Below are positions 1 to 8,867 of a stretch of DNA of 64,000 nt, piece after piece. The stretch is from the NCBI GenBank assembly GCA_026225235.1, contig JAMFSK010000114.1, positions 124,001-188,000 of the forward strand, read 5' to 3'. Position numbers and translations under genes: made by a program. How positions within the stretch are numbered: position 1 is the first letter of the stretch; each line of letters begins with the position of its first letter. Source of the stretch: Burkholderiales bacterium (GTDB lineage: Bacteria; Pseudomonadota; Gammaproteobacteria; Burkholderiales; Burkholderiaceae). Below the pieces are notes generated by a model. It saw only the letters and a program-made list of their open reading frames with translations. It was not told the origin of the DNA and ran no database searches.

Positions 1-841
1 GGTACATATCACCACCAAGCTCAACCGCAGCCATCTGATCCACGGCAAGAACGCGCTGATCCTGCCGACGCTCGGCCGCACTGAGATCGACATGCAAGCC
101 GGCGTCGCTCAGGGCGTCACCGTCGAAGACTCGATGAGCATGGTCCATATCTCCTATGGGATGAACCAACCGGCATCGCCGAACCTGTTGTCCGAAATCG
201 CGATCGTGGCGCGCATGGCCGATGCCACGCTCGGTCACGAGAAGGTCGACTGGAAGGGTTATGCAGACGACTACGCCACAATTCGCGATTCGATCGAAAA
301 AGTATTCGACGGTTTTCACGACTACAACGCGCGGGTCGCCATCCCGGGCGGGTTTCACCTCGGCGTCGCTTCACGTGAACGCATCTGGCTCACGCCGACG
401 GGGCGCGCGCAGTTCCTGGTGCATGGCATCGAGACCGATACGCCGATCAGCCGGGCACGCGCCCTGCACGGCGAGCGGCTGTTCACCTTGATGACCGCGC
501 GCTCCCACGATCAGTACAACACCACGATCTATGGGCTCGACGACCGCTACCGCGGGGTGTTCGGCCAGCGGCGCGTGGTGTTCGCCAATCAAGAAGACCT
601 CGATGCGCTCGGCTTCAAAAACGGCGAATGGGTCGATATGACAACCGTCTGGGAAGACGGCATCGAACGCCGTGCAGACCACTTCCTGCTAGTGGCCTAC
701 GACATTCCGCGCGGTTGCCTAGGTGCGTACTACCCCGAGACCAACCCGCTGGTGCCGCTGACGAGTGTCGCCGATATCTGCAACACACCGACCTCGAAGT
801 CGATCCCCGTGTTGCTCCATCGAAGCACCGTACCGGCCTAG
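1..841 (+). CDS. YdeP/FdhF-like molybdopterin oxidoreductase, C-terminal part (5' end outside window)
   Basis: The frame is open from base 2 with no start codon needed, so the gene begins upstream of the window; about 279 C-terminal residues are visible. The sequence has the character of the molybdopterin-dinucleotide-binding C-terminal domain of the YdeP/FdhF-alpha-like family: a ligand-binding stretch (HLIHGKNALILPTLGRTEID), then a beta-rich domain with RFLVHG-like and TARSHDQYNTTIYG segments typical of DMSO-reductase superfamily proteins. Members bind a bis-MGD molybdenum cofactor and are usually cytoplasmic; the substrate is not known for most. It ends 49 bp before cydA on the same strand, and moeA follows cydB, so the run may be one transcription unit. 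Family assignment is confident; the exact reaction is unknown. Confidence 0.85.
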   Translation, partial: VHITTKLNRSHLIHGKNALILPTLGRTEIDMQAGVAQGVTVEDSMSMVHISYGMNQPASPNLLSEIAIVARMADATLGHEKVDWKGYADDYATIRDSIEKVFDGFHDYNARVAIPGGFHLGVASRERIWLTPTGRAQFLVHGIETDTPISRARALHGERLFTLMTARSHDQYNTTIYGLDDRYRGVFGQRRVVFANQEDLDALGFKNGEWVDMTTVWEDGIERRADHFLLVAYDIPRGCLGAYYPETNPLVPLTSVADICNTPTSKSIPVLLHRSTVPA

Positions 842-890
842 GCCACCTCGTCTCGAACGCATTCCCTCAGATCAACCGTCGGTGGCCATC

Positions 891-2291
891 ATGGTAGTCA
901 ACGAAGTCCTCAACCTGTCGCGTGCCCAGTTCGCTATGACGGCGATCTTCCATATTCTGTGGCCGATCCTGACGATCAGTCTGTCGGCCTTCCTGCTGAT
1001 CGTCGAAGCCTTGTGGGTGCGCACCGGCGATGTGATGTACTACCGGCACGCGCGCTTCTGGAGCAAGCTGCTGGTGCTCAATTTTGCCGTCGGGGTGGTC
1101 AGCGGCATCCCGATGGAGTTTCAGTTCGGCACGAACTGGGCGCCGTTCTCGGAGTTCACCGGCCAATTCTTCGGCAACATCCTCGGCTTCGAGGGCGCCA
1201 TGGCCTTTATGCTCGAAGCCGGCTTTATCGGCGTAATGATCCTTGGCTGGGAGCGCGTGCCGAAAGGCGTGCACCTCTTCGCGACCGGCATGGTCGCACT
1301 CGGCTCGTCGATCTCTGCGTTCTGGATCATGGTCGCGAACTCATGGATGCAGACCCCCGCCGGTATCAGCGTGCATGACGGCAAGGTCTTCGTCGACGAC
1401 TATATGAAGGCGATCTTCAACCCCGACATGATGTGGGGTGTCTCGCACATGTGGCTTGCGGCAATTGAAACCGGTCTGTTCGTGATTGCAGGGATCTCAG
1501 CCTACCATCTGCTTCGGCGGCGGCATGCGGCCTTCTTCATGCGCTCGTTCAAGCTCGCCCTCACGCTGCTCGTGGTGGTTGCACCGCTGCAGGTCTGGCT
1601 CGGCGATTCAAGCGGTGTCGATGTGTTCGCCACGCAACCGGCCAAGGGCGCTGCGATCGAAGGCCACTGGCAGACCAATGCGCCCGGCACCGGTGCCTCG
1701 TGGTCGCTGCTCGCGTGGCCTGATCGCAAGGCCCAGAAGAATGACTGGTCGCTCGAAGTCCCCGGCATGCTGAGTGTGCTCGGCACGCACTCGCTACACG
1801 GGCGGGTCGAAGGTCTTGACGACATTCCCGCAGCGGATCAGCCCCCGATGTTGCCCCTGCTCTACTACGCATTCCGCGTGATGGCAGGCATCGGCTTCCT
1901 GTTCATGGTGCTCGCATTCTGGACCGCGTATGTCTTCCGTCGTACCCGTGGCCGCCTCGACGCGGTGCTTGAGCAACGCACGCTGCTGCTGGCCTGGGTC
2001 CTCGCCATTCCGCTGCCGTATATCGCCGTCGAATCGGGATGGATCGTTCGGGAAGTCGGCCGCCAGCCCTGGGTCGTCTATGGCCTAATGCGTACCCGCG
2101 ATGCGGTCTCGACCCTAACGAACGCGCAGGTGGGCGGCAGCATGGCGATATTTGCCGGGTTCTATGTCGTGCTGATCGTGTGCTTCTTTGTATTCGCTCG
2201 CCGCTGGCTGCGCAACGGTCCGGACCTGACCCTGATACCGCCACAGGAACCGGACCCCTTCTCCACCGCCCGGATACCGGTCGAATACTGA
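891..2291 (+). CDS. cydA: Cytochrome bd ubiquinol oxidase subunit I (CioA-type)
   Basis: Quinol-oxidising, haem-bearing subunit of the cytochrome bd terminal oxidase in the inner membrane, about 466 residues. The start at 891 gives the typical N-terminus (MVVNEVLNLSRAQFAMT); an upstream extension into the preceding gene is possible but unlike the family. Visible hallmarks are the GIPMEFQFGTNWA segment, FEGAMAFMLEAGFIG, and the quinol-loop motif GRQPW near residue 390. It is shorter than E. coli CydA (522 aa) because the Q-loop region is short, which is the feature of the cyanide-insensitive CioA group. cydB starts 23 bp after its stop. Cyanide insensitivity itself is inferred, not shown. Confidence 0.95.
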   Translation: MVVNEVLNLSRAQFAMTAIFHILWPILTISLSAFLLIVEALWVRTGDVMYYRHARFWSKLLVLNFAVGVVSGIPMEFQFGTNWAPFSEFTGQFFGNILGFEGAMAFMLEAGFIGVMILGWERVPKGVHLFATGMVALGSSISAFWIMVANSWMQTPAGISVHDGKVFVDDYMKAIFNPDMMWGVSHMWLAAIETGLFVIAGISAYHLLRRRHAAFFMRSFKLALTLLVVVAPLQVWLGDSSGVDVFATQPAKGAAIEGHWQTNAPGTGASWSLLAWPDRKAQKNDWSLEVPGMLSVLGTHSLHGRVEGLDDIPAADQPPMLPLLYYAFRVMAGIGFLFMVLAFWTAYVFRRTRGRLDAVLEQRTLLLAWVLAIPLPYIAVESGWIVREVGRQPWVVYGLMRTRDAVSTLTNAQVGGSMAIFAGFYVVLIVCFFVFARRWLRNGPDLTLIPPQEPDPFSTARIPVEY

Positions 2292-2314
2292 TTCCCTCAC
2301 TACAGGCTGTCGTC

Positions 2315-3388
2315 ATGAATGACTCACTTCACTCCATGCTGGGCACCGCGTGGTTCGGTCTGCTCGGCCTGATCCTCGTGTTCTATGTGGTGACCGACGG
2401 ATTCGATCTCGGCGTCGGGATCCTAAGCCTCTTCACGCCCCGTGCGACCGATCGCGACCAGATGGTCCAGTCGATCGGCCATGTCTGGGACGCCAACGAA
2501 ACCTGGCTCGTGGTACTCGGCGGCGGCCTGTTCGGCGCGTTTCCCGCTGCGTATGCAACCTTGCTGCAAGACCTGTATGTTCCAGTGATGATGTTGATCG
2601 CCAGCCTGATCATGCGCGGTGCGGCGATCGAGTTTCGGCATGCGGCGCACCGTACGCGCCCGTGGGATCTCGTGTTCGGTGTCGGTAGCCTGCTGGCCGC
2701 GATTTCTCAAGGCATTGTGCTCGGCCGGGTCATTACGGGCCTGGCGCCCGGCGCACCCGACGTAGGCTTCACTGCCGTCACGGCGATCGGTGTGGTCTCC
2801 GGTTATTGCCTGCTCGGCGCGACCTATCTGATCAAGAAGACGTCAGGCGCACTCGAACAAGCCGCGCGCCGCTATACCGTATTCAGCGTGATGACCACCG
2901 TCGCCGCAGCCATCCTCCTGTCGGCCGGGACGATGATCTTCAGTCCGGTCGGTCAAGATCGATGGGCCGAGACCGACGTGTTCCACTTGCTCGTCATGCT
3001 GGCGGTGATCGCGATCCTCTCGTTTGCCTATATCCTCTATTCGGTGCAGATGAACAGCCAGCGGGGACCCTTCCGGGGTGCGGTGCTGCTGTTCCTCGCT
3101 TCGTTCGCGGGTCTCGCGGTGAGTCTGTTTCCCGATCTGCTGCCGGGCAAACTCACGATTGCCGAGGCGGCATCGGACAACTCGACCCTGGTCTTCATGC
3201 TGTTCGGCATCGGGACGATCCTCCCCGTGATGATCGGCTACAACCTCTACCAGTATCATGTGTTCCGTGGCAAGGTCGTGCCCCATGGGCATGGCGCTCA
3301 TCACGGGCATGCGGCATCCGGTGCTTCGGTTGTGCAGCCGGTTGTCGTGCGGCCGGCTCACCTCGAAGGTCATCGCGACACGCATTGA
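2315..3388 (+). CDS. cydB: Cytochrome bd ubiquinol oxidase subunit II
   Basis: Second subunit of the cytochrome bd oxidase, about 357 residues with eight to nine membrane segments. The start at 2315 gives a family-like N-terminus ending in the motif VVTDGFDLGVGIL; the frame stays open further upstream inside cydA, but that part is an overlap shadow. The sequence WDANETWLVVLGGGLFGAFP is the conserved CydB core. The C-terminus is odd: the last 45 residues contain a histidine-rich run (HGHGAHHGH) not expected in CydB. No cydX-like small gene is visible in the 71 bp before moeA. Confidence 0.95.
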   Translation: MNDSLHSMLGTAWFGLLGLILVFYVVTDGFDLGVGILSLFTPRATDRDQMVQSIGHVWDANETWLVVLGGGLFGAFPAAYATLLQDLYVPVMMLIASLIMRGAAIEFRHAAHRTRPWDLVFGVGSLLAAISQGIVLGRVITGLAPGAPDVGFTAVTAIGVVSGYCLLGATYLIKKTSGALEQAARRYTVFSVMTTVAAAILLSAGTMIFSPVGQDRWAETDVFHLLVMLAVIAILSFAYILYSVQMNSQRGPFRGAVLLFLASFAGLAVSLFPDLLPGKLTIAEAASDNSTLVFMLFGIGTILPVMIGYNLYQYHVFRGKVVPHGHGAHHGHAASGASVVQPVVVRPAHLEGHRDTH

Positions 3389-3459
3389 TCTGCCTCACTC
3401 AATCCCCTACGATGCGCGCGCGCACGCGGGCCCTCAGCGCCTAACTTGAACTCATCGCC

Positions 3460-4665
3460 ATGCTTGATTTCGCCCATGCACAACAACGGCTTGCCGACGG
3501 CGCCGCGGCGCTGACGCAAACCGAGACGGTGCCGCTTATGGCGGCGACGGGGCGCATTCTCGCAAAGGCGCTGGTCGCCGGTGTCGATCTGCCGCCGGGC
3601 GACAACAGTGCGATGGACGGCTATGCCCTTCGCTTTGCCGACTATCGGGACGGGCAACCGATGCCGGTCCAGCAGAAGGCGTATGCGGGCGAAATGCCGC
3701 AGGCGCTCGTCGCGGGTCAGGCGACACGCGTCTTCACCGGCAGCCTCGTGCCGGCGGGTGCAGACACCGTCGTCATGCAGGAATACGCACGCGAGCAAGA
3801 CGGGCAGGTCGAATTTCTCGAAACACTCCGACCTCGACAGCACGTCAGGCTCAAGGGCGAAGACATCTCGATCGGGCAAGCCCTGCTTGCGGCCGGCACC
3901 TTGCTCGAGCCGACGCATATCGCCTTGCTCGCCTCCCAAGGCCTCGACCGGATCGAGGTATTCTCCCGCCTGCGTATCGGCATTCTGACGACGGGCGATG
4001 AACTGGTATCACCCGGGCAGCCGCGTGATGTGCAGCAGATCTATAACTCCAACGCAGCTTTGCTCGCCGCCCTCGTGGAAGGGATGGGTGCGCAAGCTAC
4101 CCGCGTGCTGCATGCGCGTGACGATCTCGACTCGTTGCGCAGCGCTTTCAGGACGCTGCTGTCGGACTGTGATCTCGTGCTCAGTGTCGGCGGCGTGTCG
4201 GTCGGCGAGCGCGATCTGGTGAAACCCGTGCTCGAATCGCTCGGCGGCGACCTGACGCTGTGGAAGGTTCGTATGAAGCCCGGCAAACCGATGGCGCTTG
4301 CTCATGTCGGCGGCAAGCCCGTGGTGTGTCTGCCGGGCAATCCAGGCTCGGTGTTCGCCGTGTTCACGGTGATGGTCACCCCGCTGATCCGACGCATGCA
4401 GGGTCGGGCCCAGGTCTTTGCGCTCGTCAGCCGGATTCCGCTGCGCACGCGCCAGACCCTCGAAGAGGGGCGCGAAGTTTTTCTGCGCGTGCAGTACAGC
4501 CTGAATCCGGAAGGTATCGCCGAGTTGATTCCCTATGGCAGCCAGGGCGCCGGCAACGTCAGCACGATGCCCGCTGCCAGCGGGCTCGCGCGACTCGCCG
4601 CCGGTGTGGCTGTGAACGACGGCGACCGCGTCGCCTACTACGATTTGCAGCGCTGGCTCGCCTGA
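3460..4665 (+). CDS. moeA: Molybdopterin molybdenumtransferase
   Basis: MoeA inserts molybdate into adenylylated molybdopterin in the cytoplasm, the last step of molybdenum cofactor synthesis. At 401 residues it has the usual length. Visible hallmarks are DLPPGDNSAMDGYA near residues 44-57, the TGDELV segment in the MogA-like domain, SVGGVSVGERDLVK, and the KPGKPMALA and CLPGNPGSVF motifs near residues 275-300. It lies 71 bp after cydB on the same strand. Together with the molybdoenzyme at the window start, it suggests a locus that supplies cofactor and an electron sink for one molybdenum enzyme; that link is inference. Confidence 0.95.
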   Translation: MLDFAHAQQRLADGAAALTQTETVPLMAATGRILAKALVAGVDLPPGDNSAMDGYALRFADYRDGQPMPVQQKAYAGEMPQALVAGQATRVFTGSLVPAGADTVVMQEYAREQDGQVEFLETLRPRQHVRLKGEDISIGQALLAAGTLLEPTHIALLASQGLDRIEVFSRLRIGILTTGDELVSPGQPRDVQQIYNSNAALLAALVEGMGAQATRVLHARDDLDSLRSAFRTLLSDCDLVLSVGGVSVGERDLVKPVLESLGGDLTLWKVRMKPGKPMALAHVGGKPVVCLPGNPGSVFAVFTVMVTPLIRRMQGRAQVFALVSRIPLRTRQTLEEGREVFLRVQYSLNPEGIAELIPYGSQGAGNVSTMPAASGLARLAAGVAVNDGDRVAYYDLQRWLA

Positions 4666-4871
4666 GGGCACAAATAGACCGATCGTTCGCGTCGCGCGCA
4701 ACGGTTTGCTAACGCATGTCGCGACCGCAATTGTTCGTAGTTCCGAAACAGTGAAACCGGGAATGCAGGGTTTATCCTTGCCGCCTCTGCTCCTATAGTA
4801 CCGACTGGATTCTTGTGCGCCATGCGAACCAAGCCGGTTTGCAGCGCGATCTCCCTGCCCGGTTCAGCAAT

Positions 4872-5384
4872 ATGTCACTGTCGATGTATCAGGCTTCCGT
4901 GCCTGTTTTTCTGCGTGGATTCAACAATCTCTCGGTGCTGCTCGACCAGGCGGCCGAGTATGCGAAAAGCCGCCAGATCCACCCGTCTGTCCTGATCGAA
5001 GCACGACTGTTCCCCGATATGTTCCCGCTCGCACGCCAGGTGCAGTCGGCCAGCGATGCTGCGAAAATCGGCACAGCCCGGCTCGCGGGAATCAAGGCGC
5101 CGAGTTTCGAGGATATCGAGGTCAGTTTCGAGGAATTGCAGTCGCGCATTGCAAGAACGGTCGAGTTTCTTGAAAGCGTCAGCGTCGAGGAGATTAACCG
5201 GAGCGACGAACGTGAAATCGTGATGAATCTGCGTGGCGCCGAAACGCGTTTCACAGGTGCCAGTTATTTGTTCACGTTCTCGCTGCCGAATTTCTTCTTT
5301 CACCTGACGACGGCCTACGACATTCTCCGGCATAACGGCGTGCCCCTCGGCAAGCTCGATTATCTCGGCCGCTTCGGCGACTAA
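4872..5384 (+). CDS. DUF1993 family protein (copy 1)
   Basis: About 170 residues. The start at 4872 (MSLSMYQASVPVF) is chosen because the family normally begins just before the MYxxSVPVF motif; a GTG at 4815 would add 19 residues of poor character. DUF1993 proteins have a DinB-like four-helix fold and no established activity. Visible segments are ARLFPDMFPLARQVQ, typical of the family, and the C-terminal FFFHLTTAYDILRHNGVPLG with conserved histidines. Its stop shares four bases with the stop of the convergent MaoC gene. A second copy lies at 50798-51307. Soluble cytoplasmic protein of unknown role. Confidence 0.88.
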   Translation: MSLSMYQASVPVFLRGFNNLSVLLDQAAEYAKSRQIHPSVLIEARLFPDMFPLARQVQSASDAAKIGTARLAGIKAPSFEDIEVSFEELQSRIARTVEFLESVSVEEINRSDEREIVMNLRGAETRFTGASYLFTFSLPNFFFHLTTAYDILRHNGVPLGKLDYLGRFGD

Positions 5385-5854
5385 ACCTGACGGGCGGCGT
5401 TCTGGGCCGCCTGAGCGCGTGTATAGACCACCAGCTTCGCGACGAACTTCTGCACCACGTCGCCCGCCTGGTTAATGGTCTCGGACGTCGTCGTGACGAT
5501 GCCTTGCCCCGGTTTTGACTTCGAAGGGCGAATCTGGGTGACGACGCTGACGACATGGAGCACGTCGCCCGGTCGCGTTGGCTTCGGCCATGAAATCTCG
5601 CCACCGAGGCCGACCAGGCCTCCGCCAATCGGCACCCCACCTTCAGTCATCAGGCGCATGGTGATCGCGGCGGTATGCCAGCCGCTGGCGGCAAGGCCAC
5701 CAAAAAGCGTCGATCGCGCGGCTTCATCGTCCAAGTGGAATGGCTGAGGGTCGAACTCACGGGCAAAGCGCTTGATATCTGCTTCGGTCACTTCGAGCGT
5801 GTCCGAGGTGTATTGCGCGCCTTCGGTCAGATCGTCGAGATACAGCTTTTCCAT
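5381..5854 (-). CDS. MaoC-like hot-dog-fold dehydratase
   Basis: Single-domain MaoC protein of 157 residues, in the group of (R)-specific enoyl-CoA hydratases. The hydratase-2 motif is visible as REFDPQPFHLDDEAAR near residues 32-47, with the Asp and His that act in catalysis, followed by the glycine-rich GLAASGWHTAAITMRL. A good ribosome-binding site (GGAG, six bases upstream) supports the ATG at 5854. The gene stands alone, converging on the DUF1993 gene with a four-base overlap. The natural acyl substrate cannot be told from sequence. Confidence 0.88.
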   Translation of the reverse strand: MEKLYLDDLTEGAQYTSDTLEVTEADIKRFAREFDPQPFHLDDEAARSTLFGGLAASGWHTAAITMRLMTEGGVPIGGGLVGLGGEISWPKPTRPGDVLHVVSVVTQIRPSKSKPGQGIVTTTSETINQAGDVVQKFVAKLVVYTRAQAAQNAARQV

Positions 5855-6298
5855 TGTCTACTCCATGTTGGTGGGCAATCGCCCTTTGTTGCCACAGCGG
5901 CAGACAGACGACACCGCGCCAGGTGGGCGCGCATCGCTAACTCAAGCCGGGTTTCCTTAAACCGCGTTATACCCGAAAATAGCGCGACTCTGCGCTACTG
6001 CCGGGCAGTGGCACCGTACGCGCGAAGGGCCCGAAGTGCCGGATTTGCCGTCATATTCCCGTCACGCCGCGGCCCTAAAAAGCATAGGCGCGTGCCTCCC
6101 CGGGGCCTGCGTGCTGCGATGCGGGAATTGCGTTCGTCGCAAGATCTCGCCGCCGGACCGCCAACCCTTGCCCAGCAAGGCTCAGAGCCCCATAGCGTAT
6201 GGCAATCAGACGCATTGATTTAAGTGATTTCACAATTCACTGCAGTCTAGCGATACTGGCATGGCTGCAAAACACTCCAACCAAGCAAGGAACCCTAG
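5855..6298. other. Intergenic region between maoC-like gene and ahpC
   Basis: No gene is supported in these 444 bases. The left end holds the upstream region of the MaoC gene (minus strand) and the right end the ahpC promoter region. The middle is GC-rich without clear structure. Open frames here lack ribosome-binding sites and family-like composition. Confidence 0.5.
6229..6257 (+). promoter_or_regulatory. Candidate sigma-70 promoter of ahpC
   Basis: TTCACA at 6229-6234 and GATACT at 6252-6257 are separated by 17 bases and lie about 40 bases before the ahpC start. The -35 matches five of six consensus bases and the -10 four of six. An OxyR site would be expected from biology, but I could not place one convincingly. 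Confidence 0.35.
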
Positions 6299-6862
6299 AT
6301 GCCCATCATCAATACCCAAGTCAAACCGTTCAAGGCGACCGCTTACCACAATGGCGAATTCGTGCCGGTGACGGAAGCGAACCTCAAGGGCAAGTGGTCG
6401 GTCGTGGTGTTCTACCCGGCTGACTTCACGTTTGTGTGCCCGACCGAACTGGGTGATTTGGCCGACAACTACGCTGAATTCCAAAAGCTTGGCGTGGAAG
6501 TCTATGGCGTCTCGACCGACAGCCACTTCACGCACAAGGCTTGGCATGACACGTCGGACACGATCAACAAGATCAAGTATCCGCTGGTCGGCGACCCGAC
6601 CGCGACGCTGGCTCGCAACTTTGACGTGCTGATCGAAGAAGAAGGCATGGCGCTGCGTGGCACGTTCGTGATCAACCCGGAAGGCGAGATCAAGCTGTGC
6701 GAAGTGCATGACAACGGCATCGGCCGCGACGCTTCGGAACTGTTGCGCAAGGTTCAGGCTGCGCAATACGTCGCATCGCATCCGGGCGAAGTCTGCCCCG
6801 CCAAGTGGACGCCGGGCGCTGAAACGCTGACCCCGTCGCTGGACCTGGTCGGCAAGATCTAA
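6299..6862 (+). CDS. ahpC: Alkyl hydroperoxide reductase, peroxiredoxin subunit
   Basis: Typical 2-Cys peroxiredoxin of 187 residues that reduces hydrogen and organic peroxides in the cytoplasm. The peroxidatic cysteine is Cys47 in [10 protein letters not shown] and the resolving cysteine is Cys166 in GEVCPAKW; both match the AhpC/Prx1 group. The start is supported by an AAGGA-like site about 10 bases upstream. ahpF follows on the same strand 162 bp later and recycles it, with a GC-rich stem-loop between them. Codon use is strongly biased, as expected for an abundant protein. Confidence 0.97.
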   Translation: MPIINTQVKPFKATAYHNGEFVPVTEANLKGKWSVVVFYPADFTFVCPTELGDLADNYAEFQKLGVEVYGVSTDSHFTHKAWHDTSDTINKIKYPLVGDPTATLARNFDVLIEEEGMALRGTFVINPEGEIKLCEVHDNGIGRDASELLRKVQAAQYVASHPGEVCPAKWTPGAETLTPSLDLVGKI

Positions 6863-6882
6863 GCATCGCGCCTCGACCCTCG

Positions 6883-6903
6883 GGCGGCGTTTTCATCGCC
6901 GCC
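6883..6903 (+). terminator. Stem-loop between ahpC and ahpF
   Basis: A perfect seven-base-pair GC stem (GGCGGCG at 6883-6889, CGCCGCC at 6897-6903) with a seven-base T-rich loop. No strong T-run follows, so it is more likely a partial terminator or an mRNA-stabilising structure that lowers ahpF expression relative to ahpC. Confidence 0.45.
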
Positions 6904-7024
6904 TGAATGTTTCGCCGCATCAGGCTGCAAAGTTCCAGAGTTCCAAGGCTGCAATCGTCCGGGCACCCGAAGCTCGTGCTCGGACGCCTCTTTCCACGTT
7001 GCATCGTTACGGATTCAAAACGCC

Positions 7025-8620
7025 ATGCTGGACGCAAATCTCAAGACGCAGTTGAAAAGCTATCTGGAAAAAGTCACGCAACCGATCGAGATCATCGCTT
7101 CGATTGACGATAGCGATAAGTCACGCGAGATGGGTGAGCTGCTCCAGGAAATCACGGCTTTGTCGAATCGCATCACGCTGATCGAGCGACGCGACGACGA
7201 ACATCGCAAGCCCTCTTTCTCATTGAATCGCCCCGGTTCCGATATCGGCGTTCGTTTCGCCGGTATTCCGATGGGCCATGAATTTACGTCGCTCGTCCTG
7301 GCCGTGCTCCAGGTCGGCGGCCATCCGATCAAGCTCGATGACGAAGTGATCGAGCAGATCCGCAATCTCGAAGGCAACTTCGAATTTGAAACGTATATCT
7401 CGCTGTCGTGCCAGAACTGCCCGGAAGTCGTGCAGGCGCTGAATGTGATGTCGATCATCAACCCGCGCATTCGCCAGGTGACGATCGATGGCGCGCTGTT
7501 CCAGGATGAAGTCGAAAAGCGCCAGATCATGGCGGTGCCGACCATCTATATGAATGGCGAAGTATTCGGCCAAGGCCGTAGCGGTGTGAAGGAAATCCTC
7601 GCGAAGCTCGACAGCAGCGCCGGCGCGCGTGCGGCCAAGCAACTCGATGCGAAGGAAGCGTTTGACGTGCTGATCGTCGGCGGCGGCCCGGCAGGCGCCG
7701 CGGCAGCGATCTATGCGGCCCGCAAGGGCATTCGGACGGGCGTCGTTGCCGAACGCTTTGGCGGCCAGGTGCTCGACACGCTGGCGATCGAAAACTTCGT
7801 CTCGGTCAAGGAAACGGAAGGACCGCAATTCGCGACCGCACTCGAACAGCACGTCAAGAGCTATGAAGTCGACGTGATGGACGTGCAACGCGCCGAAGCA
7901 CTGGTGCCGGGTGACAAGCTGATCGAAGTGCGACTTGCGAGCGGTGCCGTGCTCAAGAGCAAGACTGTCGTGCTCGCTACCGGCGCCCGGTGGCGTGAGA
8001 TCAACGTGCCGGGCGAACGCGAATATCGCAACCATGGCGTGGCCTATTGCCCGCATTGCGACGGTCCGCTGTTCAAGGGCAAGCGCGTGTCGGTGATCGG
8101 TGGCGGCAACTCGGGCGTCGAAGCGGCAATCGACCTCGCGGGGCTCGTCAGCCACGTGACCTTGCTTGAGTTCGGTGCTGAACTGCGTGCGGATGCGGTA
8201 TTGCAACGCAAGCTTCACAGCCTGCGTAATGTCACTGTGATCACGCAAGCTCAGACCACTGAAATCACCGGCGACGGCAAGAAGGTCAATGGCATGACCT
8301 ACACGGATCGTGCAAGCGGCGAGTCGAAGCACATCGAACTGCAAGGCGTGTTCGTACAGATCGGCCTGGTGCCGAACACCGAGTGGCTCAAGGGCACGGT
8401 GCAGTTGTCGAAGCACGGCGAGATCGAAGTCGATGCACGCGGCCAGACTTCCGTACCGGGTGTCTTCGCAGCGGGCGACGTGACAACGGTGCCGTTCAAG
8501 CAGATCGTGATCGCAGTCGGCGAAGGCGCGAAGGCCTCGCTGAGCGCCTTCGACCACCTGATCCGCAGCTCGATCGACGAAGATGCGCCGGTTGAAGCGA
8601 AGGTCGCCGTCTCGGCCTGA
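7025..8620 (+). CDS. ahpF: Alkyl hydroperoxide reductase, flavoprotein disulfide reductase subunit
   Basis: NADH-dependent flavoprotein of 531 residues that reduces AhpC. Order of domains: twin thioredoxin folds (residues about 1-200) with redox-active SCQNCPEVV (Cys129 and Cys132), FAD-binding domain starting with [14 protein letters not shown] near residue 218, and a thioredoxin-reductase-like NADH domain with active site YCPHCDG (Cys342 and Cys345) and [12 protein letters not shown]. The C-terminal FAD motif [11 protein letters not shown] is present. All key residues are in place and length matches E. coli AhpF (521). It lies downstream of ahpC on the same strand. Confidence 0.97.
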   Translation: MLDANLKTQLKSYLEKVTQPIEIIASIDDSDKSREMGELLQEITALSNRITLIERRDDEHRKPSFSLNRPGSDIGVRFAGIPMGHEFTSLVLAVLQVGGHPIKLDDEVIEQIRNLEGNFEFETYISLSCQNCPEVVQALNVMSIINPRIRQVTIDGALFQDEVEKRQIMAVPTIYMNGEVFGQGRSGVKEILAKLDSSAGARAAKQLDAKEAFDVLIVGGGPAGAAAAIYAARKGIRTGVVAERFGGQVLDTLAIENFVSVKETEGPQFATALEQHVKSYEVDVMDVQRAEALVPGDKLIEVRLASGAVLKSKTVVLATGARWREINVPGEREYRNHGVAYCPHCDGPLFKGKRVSVIGGGNSGVEAAIDLAGLVSHVTLLEFGAELRADAVLQRKLHSLRNVTVITQAQTTEITGDGKKVNGMTYTDRASGESKHIELQGVFVQIGLVPNTEWLKGTVQLSKHGEIEVDARGQTSVPGVFAAGDVTTVPFKQIVIAVGEGAKASLSAFDHLIRSSIDEDAPVEAKVAVSA

Positions 8621-8636
8621 GTGAGGGTTGCTTAAT

Positions 8637-8655
8637 GCCGCGCTCCCTGCGCGGC
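8637..8655 (+). terminator. GC-rich hairpin just after ahpF
   Basis: Perfect seven-base-pair stem (GCCGCGC at 8637-8643, GCGCGGC at 8649-8655) with a five-base loop, 16 bases after the ahpF stop. There is no T-run behind it, so it is not a canonical intrinsic terminator. Confidence 0.4.
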
Positions 8656-8684
8656 CAGCAGGATTAGGATCTGCCGCCGTGGCC

Positions 8685-8744
8685 CCGCCGCCGGCCGGCC
8701 TGCGGAATGCCTCGACGAGGCGTCCGCGGGCCGGTCGGCGGTGG
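8685..8744 (+). repeat. Long 21-bp stem-loop between ahpF and mdtD
   Basis: The arms 8685-8705 and 8724-8744 can pair over 21 positions: 18 Watson-Crick pairs and three G-U wobbles when read as plus-strand RNA. The 18-base apex contains a further five-pair hairpin (GCCTC at 8709-8713 with GAGGC at 8717-8721). On the minus strand the three wobbles would be A-C mismatches, so the structure fits plus-strand RNA better. It could be an ahpF 3' end structure, a REP-like element or a small RNA. Confidence 0.7.
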
Positions 8745-8867
8745 CATTTCAGGGCTCTCCCAGTGAAGCCCGGCACGTCGATGCAAGGAAAACGACAGGT
8801 ACAAGGATCAGAATCTCTGCTGAGCTTCTATGCCCTCAGTACCCTGCGTTGATCTGCAGTACCCCAA

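Noticed and set aside
7220-8776. Long minus-strand open frame of 518 codons under ahpF
   Set aside because: It lies exactly opposite a confident plus-strand gene with full domain content. High GC gives long antisense frames, and it has no recognisable domain.
8628-8852. 74-codon plus-strand frame between ahpF and mdtD
   Set aside because: It runs through the stem-loop, is arginine/proline-rich by GC bias only, and lacks a start signal.
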